From assembly GCA_964036295.1 (NCBI GenBank), contig OZ038468.1, positions 11,604,183 through 11,668,182 on the forward strand: a stretch of 64,000 bases of DNA. The letters are read 5' to 3'. Source of the DNA: Plumapathes pennacea. Its lineage: Eukaryota > Cnidaria > Anthozoa > Antipatharia > Myriopathidae. Each line of letters starts with the position of its first letter. Within the stretch, counting starts at the first letter, position 1. The translations under genes and the position numbers were made by a program. The notes under the pieces are model-generated. The model was not told the origin of the DNA and made no database searches. It saw nothing but the letters and a program-made list of their open reading frames with translations. Of this stretch, positions 21,501 to 34,607 are shown piece by piece.

Positions 21501-22793
21501 TAGGTTTACGTTGTTTTATGGGGGAAGAGAGCGAGTGGATTAAACGATAGTGGAGTGAACAAAACGGCGTATAACGCTGCAGTGGATCAAGTCTGTGCTA
21601 CGTTTGGAAATATCCAAATTGCAACAAGAAAAGCAGCGAGCTATTTTTTTGCGGGGAAAAATACCTTTGTTGTCCTACCGACTGGCTATGGAAAATCCGT
21701 GATATTTCAAGCGATGCCAATGATCGCCTCTCTTCTACAGAAGAAATCCTGTACTGTCTTTATCGTTTTACCGCTGAAAGGCACTCATGGAGAATTGAGT
21801 TCATTATTTGATTGACCTGGGATTTAACAAAGCCGTCTCACTGTGTGAAAAGTTAGGCGATTCTGTACTGTTGAAAAATATTCAAATGTGTGTGGTTAAC
21901 CCGAGAGTTACCTCGCTCAGGATACCTGGAGGTATATTTTCCCTCCCATCTGGTTGGAGTGTCTGTAGACGAGGCACATTGCATTAATCATTGGTGAGTT
22001 TATTATTTCCATGAAATAGAATTTCGAAAATCAAATGTTGTGAAATCGGATCGATGTTTTTGAGGTGGCAGGTCCTTCTCTAATTAGGCTTGAGTTCGTT
22101 TCAACTCGTTATTTTGGCCTTAATGCAAAGAGTGGAGGCTGAAGAATTGGTACAGAATGTAAACACTGTACAGAAAACACCAGACAATACTCCCTGCACC
22201 GCTACTGCCTACGAGTCTCGAGCGTTCGACGGGAGACTGATCTCCGGCAGATGCTGAACTCCAACCACGTTCGCCAAACTTTTAGCGTAGTTGCTCTTAA
22301 GCGATTTCTACGTGTCTTCGAGATTTTTACTAAATGGTTTATGTAGCTTTTTTAAAAGAGCAAGACATGGCCTACAGTTGTGTTCGGAGACAATGTACAC
22401 AAAGAAAATCCAAATCCACGAGCGCCTTGTTCACATGAAATGCGTTCGAATTTTTGCTTCGAAGCAAAAATCGCTCATACTCATTTGAATTATATTTCAA
22501 ACAGAGTACACAAGTAGGAATGGACATTAACTTGGGAAATATACAATCAAATAGATTGTGCGGCTTCATTAATTACATCCTGTGGCCTTATACGCGGGCT
22601 GAATATAATTTATTCGCATAAATTATTGTGACGTCACTTAACCACGATTAGTGTCAGGTTTTCGTAGACGTTCCCTCCCGAGTCCCGAGGTGGGTTAACG
22701 GCTGCCCGTAGGCTAATTGAAAACACCACCCTTCCTTATTTTAGTAACAGTATAAAAATGCTGGCGATAATGATCATGGTAATTATAATGATA

Positions 22794-22842
<49 letters not shown>

Positions 22843-25800
22843 CAATAATGATGATGATGATGATGATGATGATGACAATGATGCTAATGCTGATAACATG
22901 ATAATCAAATGGAGATGCTGATCATAAGTTCCTCATTTTTAAATATTTTCAAACGAGAGCAAAACACTTCTTGATGGAGAAGTTAACCTCGATTGCCTAT
23001 AAATTCAGTCAGCCAAAGTTCAGTATATATCGGCTAGTTCAACTAGACTAACTAACACCACGACACTTACACGTCACTTTTAGATGACACTTGGTAGGTA
23101 GAGGTTTCAAACAGAACCTCGGGTGCAGTCCACTTGATTGGAATCCGACCCTTTTTTGGAAATTTTAAGACACATTAGCATGTTCATCAGTGTTGAAATG
23201 TACGGTGACCTATAGACGACATGCTGCACTGCACTTTTTTTTAAGACCGCGACTTAGTATTAACTCGCAATCGCGACTTACTTATCTAATGATCGCAACT
23301 TAGGCCATAAGTCACGTGTCTAGCACAAACCGCCAACAACGGGTTGCCATCCGAGGTACATACAGATTGGTCCACGGTCAAATCCGGTGTGCCACAACAA
23401 TCCTTGGACCAATCCTATTCCTCATTTACATTAACGATATAACCGACAACTTAAACTCCACTGTCAAATTCTGTTGACGACACCAAGGTATATCAGGTAA
23501 TAAACGGCCCTGAAAGTGACGCAATGACCCTACAATCTGACCTAAGTAACCCATGCACATGGGCTACAAAATGGCAACTGTCATTCAACCCGAGCAAATG
23601 CGAAATTATGAGGATGACCCACCCCGGGACTTCCACACCAAATTACTCCTTCTGCGGCCAAGTCCTGACAACTGGAAAAAAAAACTAAGGACGTGGGTAT
23701 TACAGTTTCCAGTGATCTATCGTGGAGTGAGCACGTGAGCTCAACCGTACACAAAGCAAACAAGATCCCAGGCCTCATCAAGCGTACCTTGGGAGGAGAG
23801 TCTCTAGATTAGCCCTCGGGCAGAGACGCAGAGAAATGTCATACGAAGATCGGTGCCGGATCTGGCCCACCCTCGAAAAACGGACACTCCAGACTACTTG
23901 TCGCTGATCGAGTGCAGCAAGGCAGTTCTCGAAATGAACGGCCTGTCATTTAATAAATTCTTTGAACATACCAAATGTAAATCCACTCGAGCTAACCACG
24001 ACCACAAGCTGCAACTCAAATCCGCCAAAATTAACTGTTATAAACACTCTTTCTTCGTACGCACCATAAAACCCTGGAATGACCAACCACGGCACATCGT
24101 CGAGGCCGAAAACTTGCCATTTTTAAGAAAAGACTAAGAGTCAGAACAGATGGCCATCCCCTGATGTTATGTTACAAGCTATGTTTTAAGCTTTCGCCTT
24201 GGTTCTCTCTTCTGTAAACGATATTACGTTTTTAGCAATTTTTGGATTTTAAATATTTTAGCTTTCTGTTTGTAAAATTCCAAACCTTTTCTTTTAATTT
24301 TATTAACGCTTAAATAGTCTTACAGTCGATATACTATTTGTATGTATACATAATATTGTAAGTAGCTCTTGAAAAAAATTCAACTAATATTTATAGTTGC
24401 TGTAATTTAGTGATATAGAGTACTCTATTTTAAAACTTATTTGTTAGTTGGTATTTTAAGCTTCGATTCCATATTTTGTTGGGAGCCACAATAGGGCTAA
24501 CCTCAGGTCTTCTCTTCAAGGTGATTTTTATTTGTATTTTATGCAATAGCAGCACCTTGAATAAACTGTATGTATGTATGTATGTATGTATGTGTGTGTG
24601 TGTGTACAGTATGGCGATGGCTTGCATTGTCGATATGGCGCTTTCTATCTCTGTTTTGGGCTTTTGCGTTTTTTGTTTTTTGTTCTTTTTCGTCTGAAGT
24701 TTGGGGCATTTTCAGGTGTGTTGCCTGCCTATAGGCGACAATCTTCAACTAAGACTCCGTTCTCAATCGTTGAGGTCTGACTAGAAGAAAGAACCATTGA
24801 TTAGAAGTCGGTCTCACAGACAATAATCCAAAGATAATAGCCAATTATTTTACAGACTACTTGGTGGAGTTCCAAGGACTGTGAGGGCAAATGAAGGAAC
24901 TGAGAATGTGCATGTAGCAGGAATTTAAAGGTTTCTTAGATCAAACTCTCAAGACGCTTTTGGCGGCAAAAAGGGTTTTATGTATGACAAGTCAACGTCG
25001 AACCAAAGGATTGAAACCTGGTGGTCTTTTTTGAAGAAAAGGAACGCCAGCTGGCGGGTAGACGTTGTTAGGGATATGAGAGATGCAGGCAGTTTTATGA
25101 CCACGATACAAGTCATGCAGAATGCTTGAGATTTGCTTCATGAATCTAATTCAACGGGAACTTCACAGACTGACGCGGTGAATAAAAGGATCTTCGTACA
25201 GTCTCAAGACGTCATGAATTATGGTCTTCCGTGCCACTGTACCATCTGCACGTCGGTGGAATCATCGCTATCGTCATTATGGATATCTGTGTGCACGGAT
25301 ACAAGAAACCGTTTTCAGACCTAAATCTCTAGCATTGAAACTCTAAGGAGAGAAAAGGTAATCTAAGTAGTGTGTATTGCGGACACCCTGGAGGAATTGC
25401 GAAGTGTCCGTTCAACACAGGTCCATTCAATACAGGTTGAAAACAATGACTATCATCCATTGGTACTGTACGAAAGATGTCCGCGTCCGCCGACTGTATA
25501 TTTTCGGGACTTTATACAGGTTTGGCTGCATTTGATAGAGCAATGATGTCAAGGTGTCGAAAGCCGATAATAAAGAATTTTGAAACCAGCCCTACCTATA
25601 CTTTGTGTCGGCTGTCTGGCAATTACATCTGCAAACCATCGCCGGAATTCTCCTCCTGCCCGTACCATTTGAAGACAGAACGTGACGTGACAAGAAACAA
25701 AGTGGTGTATGGTTAATTCTTGCTTTAGAAAATTGCTTTGGACTGCGTAATTTTTTTTTCTAGTTTTCTGTTCCCTCTTGACTTTTTAAGAAATGCATTT

Positions 25801-28800
25801 AGTAAGGGGTAAGGTTTGGTTTATCAAATTTACTGGTGAATGCTCTTAGCAACCACATATTAAATTATTAATCTACTACACCATGCTGAAGTAGTTACTT
25901 CTCTGCTAGTGTTACTGTTACCGTACGTTTCGATCGTCCCTGTTTCTGTTTCTTGCAGGAGGTTCACGTCCGGCACCACCGCAACGAAATACGAACAAAG
26001 GGGACGACTTCCAAGTTATGATTTGAACCGCAAATAATCAGGAACTTGATAAGTTTGCTCTTATAGTCTTTTAGATGGACAAGATATTTCGTTAACTACG
26101 GTACTGTATGTGTAAAAAATAGTCAACTCAACCTTACAGTTCATATTTACTTCCACTTTCGTTATCGCTGTCACAGTCGTCGACCATTAGCTGCCCTGGA
26201 GGTGTTTCTCCCGCAACTGCGACCTCATCAAATCCTTTAAAGTTGACCTCTGGGTCTTCAGCTGCTAAGGGTGGGGCCTCTATTCTTTCCTCCACGAAAA
26301 GAACCTGATCACCTATTTCTAAAACAGGTAAGGATGGATGAAGTTCTTCCTTAAAAAGCGGCAGAGAGAGAAAAAGACCGGGGTCATCTGCAACGCTCTC
26401 GTCCAGTCGTACACGGATGCAAGCCTGTCACTGGAGTGGAAAGCTCTCGTTATTTGCCCTTGGCTGATGTGGCGCACGCGGACGACTACTCGGTTGGGTT
26501 CTAGCAAAGTGGACTACTCGGGCAATCTGGACTGGCGAGCGGAACGGATAATAAATGTTCTGCTTCCCTGGTTTTTCTCAGTTCTTCCGCCAAGGTTGCT
26601 TCTCTAGACTTTCCTGGTACGCTTTATCTTGTTCTCGCAATTCTCGACTTTCTTCAGAGGTTTGTATTTGTATTTTATGTCTTTTATTGATGTCCATTTA
26701 ACATTAAATACAGGCGTTATAGAGTAATTTTAAATTGACGAAAGGGCAAAAATAGTAACTAATAGTATGCCCTTTTAAATGAAATTTATATTTCAGGAAA
26801 CTAGAAGTTCAAGAAGATTTGTTGCGAATGGATAGCGGTATATATTCAGGGGTCCCCAACATGCTTGCTTCTCCAGTAGCTGTTTGTTCTCTGTCTGCTT
26901 CCACACCTTCCTGATACAATTGATACTTTTCCATGCGCAGTTCTTGCTTCTCCTCAGAGGTGAGAGAATGTGAATAGGACATGTTCCGGCCATATTACAT
27001 ACCCGATCACATCTCCTTGGAAGTTCGTCAACTCACAGGCCATCTCCTTCCAAACTTTGATTTTCCGCGGGAGAAAAGCTGCTCACGGGCTTCATCAGAG
27101 TGATATCATTTTTGCCTGACTTAACCGGCATGGCATAGTCCTTGTCTCTCCCCCAGTGGCCTGTTTAATGATGATGTACCTTTCCTTATCCTTGCTGTAG
27201 TGGAGCCAGCCAATCTGAAATGTTCTTGTTTTCTTTGCAACGGCTTCTGATTTGTCCTTACTGTTGCGGCTACGCGACTCAGAAGCATGTGGTTTTGATT
27301 TCTTCAGACACAGCTGTTGGATTAGCTCCTGCTTTCTCTGCCCCTTATTTTTGAGGCATCGTGTTGATCTATCTGTCGTTCTCGACGCTTACAGAACGAT
27401 TGAAGGGCAAACAAGTCAGCCCTGGACCTGTAGCCACAACTCATTAAGAACTGGGTCAGATACGCATAGTACAGCTGCGCTGTCCATCTATAAAACAAGT
27501 TTTGACGCGTGAAAACGCGACAGATGCTGGGATTCAAGTTTGGTGTGGCAACTAGCCGCAAGCATCATCAGATTTCTTTAATGAGCAATCTCTGAAATAG
27601 AGCGAGACTTCCAAGAGTGATCAAATTCAGTTTTCTCATTTAGTTTCTCACCAAAAATACATCATACAATATAGGGAACTTGGCCTTTGACACCTTACTC
27701 AAATGAAACCTGATTTGAAACCTACTTATTATTTAACACTCATACACTTGCGTCAAAAGGTAGAGAGAATTTTGAGCTTGGGAGTGAAAGGGTCGGCTGG
27801 AAAAGAAGAGAATTGGATTAATTTTAGTCGAACATTTCCTGCGTTTCTTTCCGTTTCTGTTGCTCTCTTTCTAAAATGCATTTTATTTATCAGGCTTTAT
27901 AAATTTCCACTCGGTTTTGTATTTCAGAGCTATTATCACCGAGGTTTTGGTAAAATCGTGACGGTTGTTTGAAAGGCGTATGTTAGTTGAAAATCCTGTG
28001 ACAGCCGGGAGCGACTTCAGCTTGTTGAAATGTTTCTATCGTTTGATTGTTTCCTGTGTTTCGCTTAGTTTTCACCAGCAATGGAAACACCGTAAACAAC
28101 TAGAAGATGCGAAAGTAAGTATAATTGAACCAAAAAAGAAAGGCTTCCACACCGCTTGTACGTGAACATTATGCAATTAAATAACAGTTTTTTTGCTTGC
28201 ACGTCAATCAAACCCCAAAATCCCAGAGGGTGGGTTCCTTTTAGCAATTGCTATGATACCTACGCTTTGGCGTTCGGGTGAAAACAATTGGAAAACAAAA
28301 AGAATTAATCAGTTTGGAAATGTGTAGTATAGCATTCAAAGCACAGTAAGATGGTGTAAGGGTATAAATAAATAAACAAACAGAAATATGTGCCTTGAAC
28401 ACTGTGTTATTACCCACTACCACGTGAATGTGTTTGCAAAGACAGAAAATATATCACTACAGATGGCCCAATACTAATCTGTTGAAGTTTGATTGTTGTT
28501 AAATTGAGCGACCTACCGTAAATGCTCGAATAAGCGCCCCCCAAATGTCGAAAAATTTAATAAGCGCCCCGCCCCGCCCCCCACCCCACCCCTATATTAA
28601 AGTTGCTTATTATATGACTGTGATGTAGTTTTACCATATAAAGTCTCAACAGAGTGCCGGTACGGGAGCGTATTACACACTTCAAATCCGTATTACACAC
28701 TTCAGATCCGTATCACACTGTAGAAAACCGGTTTGACCGGTTTAGACGCGCTTGCATCAGAAATGAATCAAAGATTTTTCTGAGTGCAAGGTAAAACGGT

Positions 28801-31800
28801 GCAACGAAAGTCTATGACTTTTCAGATACAAGACTCTTCCATCGAAAGAAACTGTTACTGGATAATTTGTCAAGGAAGGGAAAGCACAGTTCAGTTGGTG
28901 GAAAGCGAACAATCGCCATGGACAAACGGCAGTTCTGACTCCGTAAAGTTTTCCGCACGATGCCGTCACTGTAAACACTGCAAAATAATTTTCGCCGTGT
29001 ACGAACACTGTTTTGAGTGCTTCCTTTGCTGGAAGTGGTCTTAAACTTTCTACAACCAGGCAGGAAATCGGTGAGTTGTTAATAATCTATAACTTGACAA
29101 CGTGTCGGCGGTAAAAATCCTAGTTGTGTTAAAGTTTCAGATCCTTCAATGTACACATTCGCTGGCTCTGTTCTTGTGTTTATTCCTTAGCTACTCCGAG
29201 AAAATAAAAACCCTGTTTTGTGTACAAAGCTGCTTGCTATTGAAGAACAAAAATGGTTAAAAGTTTAAGCGAAGTGATCGATTTCAACCGCTCGAAGCAC
29301 GTTTGTTCGCTGAATATTTATTCTGTCGAAGCAAGCATTTTCGTCTCCAGCGCATTTATCTCAGCACATTTAATCTGAATTGAACTTTGATCATTTGGTG
29401 GCATAACTTCTTTAATTTTCTCTGTCAAGATTTTTAAATCGATGACCGGATTGGAAGTTGTAAGTGAATCTTTGTGTAAATGAGTGTGCGCACATTTTGT
29501 CTGGGATTGAATGAAAACAGTTTTGCTCGAAGTCTCTGTTTTATGTTTGCTGAAATATATTTTATATAAAGGTAAAACTACGTCACAGTCATATAATAAA
29601 TCCCTCATTCGATGGTTTAGCGCGTAATACGGGCCGGCTTTTTACTCGTTATTCGCATTTTAAAAATACGAGCAATTCATAAAATACCGGCCCGTATTAC
29701 GCGCTAAACCATCGAATAAGATGTATATAATTTCGGACCACGGAAATACCGTGGTGTTGCCAATTAATGATAACAAGATAATGAAAGCATGATGGACGAT
29801 GTTTCAATGACATGTTATAAATAAAGAAATACCGGTTGTTTACAATCTGAGAAATGAAATAAGCGCCCCCTTCCAATAATTCACTGCTATGTCCTACAAA
29901 TTTAAACATCCACGCTCTCTCCACGTTTTCCAGCTTATTAATATATCCTGGTATAAACCGGCAATGTTTAAACAACAGCCATACGTATTGGACCACGGGG
30001 CTTTTATAAACCGACGCATGTATAAACCGATCCGTGCCGTAAAAATGCAAGGGTTTGTGGAGTCCGTCTACACTTCAATTCAGCGATAAACCAGGTCTAA
30101 GTTGTGCTTTGTTTTAAAAATCGTCCATGTGCCTCCGTTCACAAACCCTACAATTGCTTAGCCGTGTTAGAGTTACTGGGCATTACAACCGTTTGAACGA
30201 GATAAACTCACCACTCCACAGAAGCGGAAGCAGTAGCAGCCATGGTGAACTGTAGGTTTGTCTTGAGATCGTGTTGAGATGTCGCGAAAACGTGAGTTAT
30301 TAACTCGCGACTTTGAATTATTAAGTTGCGATCGCAAGATAATACTAAGTCGCGATCGCGAGTTAATATACTAAGTCGCAATCTTTAAAAAAAAGGTGCA
30401 GTGCAAGCATGTCCTCCATAGGGCACGGTAGATAAAACGCCACAAAACGATTGACCATCCCAAAAGACCAAACAAAAGGGACACGACAAAGTTCAACATA
30501 CCCTTTTGGCTGTTCCGTAACCGTACCTTTCGGTCTGAAAGGCCATACCGAAGTCAGTGATTTTGCAAATGAATTTGGTGGTCACCAGAACATTCCTTGC
30601 TGCCAGGTCGCGGTGCATGATCTTTCAATTCAAACAAATTAGCAACATCTAATTTAATCTTATTTGTACAGATTCAGAGTTAGATAAGATTAACGTGCTA
30701 AACAGTCTGCGTCTTTGAAGAATTCTTCTATATTCGAGTGTGGTAACATAGGAAAGCGACATTTTTCAAATTTGGGTTTTTAATGGCGCGTAAGATTCTG
30801 ATTACAAGTGATAAATTAAAACGGACTTTTGACTGATAAATTCATAATGGTAATAGGACTGGGTGGAGTCCGATTCGGTCTGTAATAACATGCATACAAT
30901 AATTTCTGCATTCTGATTGGCTAAGCAGAGTGGCTAAGCAGAGTGCAGAAATTTAAAATTAAAAATTGCCGACAGGTGCCGCGCGCATTTGCGAAGCCAA
31001 ACAAAACAAAAGGGCGTGTTTTCATTCCTCAGGCCGATTCCGATTCTGTTTGCGAGAAAACAAAGTTCTTGAGAGACACTTGTGAATTGTAACGAAATTG
31101 AAAAAAATTGCGCGAAGTAAATTATTGTATGCATGTTATTAACAAGTAATCACACGATTTCTCGTGCAATTTTCGCATAAGTCAAAGAAAACTCGCGTTC
31201 TGATTGGTTACGAAGCAAGGGTATTTAGTGTGGAATTGCATGGATGACGTGTGTCTACGCGAGCAAGCTCGCTGTAAATAATGAAACAAACATAGTTGAC
31301 TGACTTTTTAGCTAAAAACTGAGCATTTTGGTGTGAACTATGGAGCAAATACATCCAGGTACTTATCGGTTATATTTTTGTAACGTCTTGTTTGGACACA
31401 CAAGTTTTTTCTTTCAGCTGTCGGCACCAATTTACGTGCTTGAACATCGGTATTCAACGACAACGATCGTGTCTCCAGATTTCTTGGTGATTTGTTATAA
31501 ATTATAAGTGAAACAGGTTTTGCTGAATATAACTTTTCTTGCCTTCAAAAGGCATTTATAACAAATATTAGTCACACCACAAGGTTCAAATAAAAGTGAC
31601 TGCGATCTTGAATCTCAACTTGATTCCTAATTCGCTGGTTCTTGACAGTTGACTTTGCAATGGCTTTCTCGCGCGCTGAAGCGTGAAAACATAATTTAAT
31701 TGTTGTTTTTCTTTGACTTCTGCGATTCAAGCGAAAAACCGATATCGCACTCATCGCGGTTTTTCTTGTGAAATTCAACGTGGAATTCACTCGTCAGGCA

Positions 31801-34570
31801 GTGAATTTTACTAGGAATAAATAATAAGCACTCGCGCGGCGCTCGTGAAATTTTGTGGTCTTTGAAAAATCTACTCGTGCTAATTTATTCCAAATTGCAC
31901 TCGAAATCATGCGGTTACCTATACTAATCATACGAGTGATCACGAAATCGGACGACCGCGATTCGCGGGAGTCCGATTTCGTATTAATCACTCGTATGAT
32001 TACAGACCGACATCGGACGACACGAAGTCCTCTTACCAATTAATTATAAATATTACAATTTCTGAGAATGGAAGGATCATATGGCTTCAGCGTCTTATAC
32101 ATAAAAGCAAAGCATTTTAAACAAATTATTTTATCGCCGATTGATTTTAACACGCGCGTACACACGGCTCGACGTTTCTAAACACAACGTTAACCGCTTG
32201 CTCGTAGTCATGTAGTTCTCAGTTTTATCGACTTAAAATACTTGAGAGACTTAAGAAGCTAATTTACCCAATGATTTGAGTTGAATGCGGATTTTTGGAG
32301 TTAAATTCGAAAATGTGTAAGTTCTGTAATCAGTAAAAATCAGTAAACCCATCACAAACTCACAAATTGAAAGACAGCTTCTTTCGACTTTTCAGGTTTA
32401 CATTTTTGAACATAACAAGTGCTTGGAAACTCAGAATACTAGTTTATTTTTTCGAAGAAGTTTACAAGGCATTCAAAGGAAATATTCAAGACTGAAAAAA
32501 TCTGTATCATCCGCAAAGCAATCCAAAATTTCTTGATAGCTTAATTCTCAAGGAATGTTTGTCCATCACGGTCCATCAAAACAAACATAAAAGTCTTCCA
32601 TCATTTTTTAAATGAATTGACGTCGTTCATTCATTGAGCCATAACTTGCAAAGTGTCTGAAGCACAGCTAGCAGATGGCGACGTCGTGAACTAAACAAAT
32701 ACGTCCGATTGGCAAGAATTTCCTGTCTTCTTTTGTTCAATGGTGACTGCTCGCGTTCTTCGACTGACCACAAACTGTTCCTTCCATGTTAATTGTCCAA
32801 GAATTAACAAAAATCGCCTTTCGAGATGCCACAAACTCACACCAGTTTTCTTTTTTCTTCACTAAAAATCAGTGTGGCGCTGATTGGTGCAATAAATTTT
32901 ACTCTTGCTTATGATTGGTTAAGCCAACTTTCCGATTACAGAACAAAGAAGTATTCGATTACAGAACAATAAATGTCCAATTAATGATTAATTGGCCGAG
33001 TTTATGAACCATTCACATTCGAGGAAATTGTAATATTTATGATTAATCCTAATACTTCCCTTGCTTCTCGAATGTTCTTGCAAACCATATCTTGCCATTC
33101 AAGTCACATACTATATATATATATTTTTTTTCGGGTCGCACGCCTACCAATTATGCAATCTGATTGGCTCCCCGGCCGTGCAATTTTTTTCAGATATCCG
33201 CCCACGGGCACTTGCCGTATCTTACGTCTTGTAACGCCGTTGATTTAACTTTGCTTTCAATTCATATTCTATTTTCAAACATAAATTCTGCACTCTAAAA
33301 TTGATTCGAACAGTGTAAGAAACTTTTTGCGATAATACAAAGCGGAAACGGAAGTTAAGAAGAACACAATTAGCTCCTGTCACATTTTTTGTTCAGTGGA
33401 CATTAGGTATGCCTCATGATTCCTTGGTTATCGTTACATAATTTGTATCAGGTGTGGTTTTTCTACCGAACGTACACGGTTTAGAAATTGCAGTCGCAAA
33501 GCCAAGTTTATGCAGTTTATCGAGCTCACGTTCTGTGTTAGTATGCTTTTGACTCGTTCTTTTTTAACATCGCAAGTCGAGAAATGGGGCTTGATACGGA
33601 CCGAGGCCGCCAACATATACAATGATGTATGTTGCAAACCAGTGCATAAAATATTTGATTACAATTTTTAAGTTTCTTTTTAGCCCCAGCCTAATAGAAG
33701 AGCTGAACTAAAACACAATCGATGGCAGCACTTACCCCTTTAGATTTTAGAAACTGCATTCCGCAGGCAATTTGCTGTGAGAACTTCACCAAATCGTAGT
33801 TGGTCAACTCTCTCACGTGCAGGTCCTCTGCGTTGTAATGCTTATCCGCCACGCCACGGCTCTTCCTCATAAAACCCAGCAGATCCCCGAAAGCAACGTA
33901 CTCCATGATAATCATCAAGGGTTCTGAGTAATCAAAGTCAACCACACAAATCAACCATGAGCCTAGAATATAGCAGTTTCTTCGACTTTATCCCGCTATT
34001 TACATTCTTTATAGCGACATTCTCTATTGAAACAATTCGAAGCCTCTTTTGATGAAGCCAAGAGACCTTGTCTCTTGGTGAAGCATACTTAGCAACCCTG
34101 CAAGCTGTGAATGAATATTCTACTTTGGAAAGAGATTCGACTAGCTTTTCGTAAACTAGAAAGGATCTTAGACATGTATTATATATTAGGATGCAGAATG
34201 ACCGATAGCAGTATAGTATTAAATGTTACTAACCTGAGCGAGTTACACACCCGCGAAACCGGATAATGTTTGGGTGCCTGTGTTTTCCAAGCATCTTCAT
34301 GATTTCGATTTCCTTCATGAATTTCTCCCTGTTGTCACTGCTCACGCATACTTCAATGCAAATCATGCCACATCATTTTGTTGTTGTTGCTGCTGCTGCT
34401 GTTGTTATTGTTGTTGTTGCTGTTACTGTTGTTGTTGCCGTTATTGTCGTTGCTGTGGGTGTAGTTGTGATCATGCACTTGATGCAAAATAATTTTAGAT
34501 TTGATACATTAATTTGTTTTGCATCGAAATGAGATCATACCGAGGAATTACTTTATCATTCAGCATAGTG

Positions 34571-34607
<37 letters not shown>

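Noticed and set aside
22291..22488. ORF downstream of the RecQ fragment as the helicase C-terminal lobe
   Set aside because: No helicase motifs IV-VI are visible.
28784..29044. An 86-codon plus-strand ORF ending in a Cys/His-rich stretch
   Set aside because: It lies in a miniature-repeat region, has no homologue I recognise, and the Cys/His spacing fits no finger.
29318..29608. A 96-codon minus-strand ORF
   Set aside because: Its start codon lies in the hairpin of a miniature repeat; no domain and no splice support.
34266..34532. Plus-strand ORFs rich in Val or Cys
   Set aside because: They arise from the TTG/CTG microsatellite and overlap an RTK kinase exon on the other strand.
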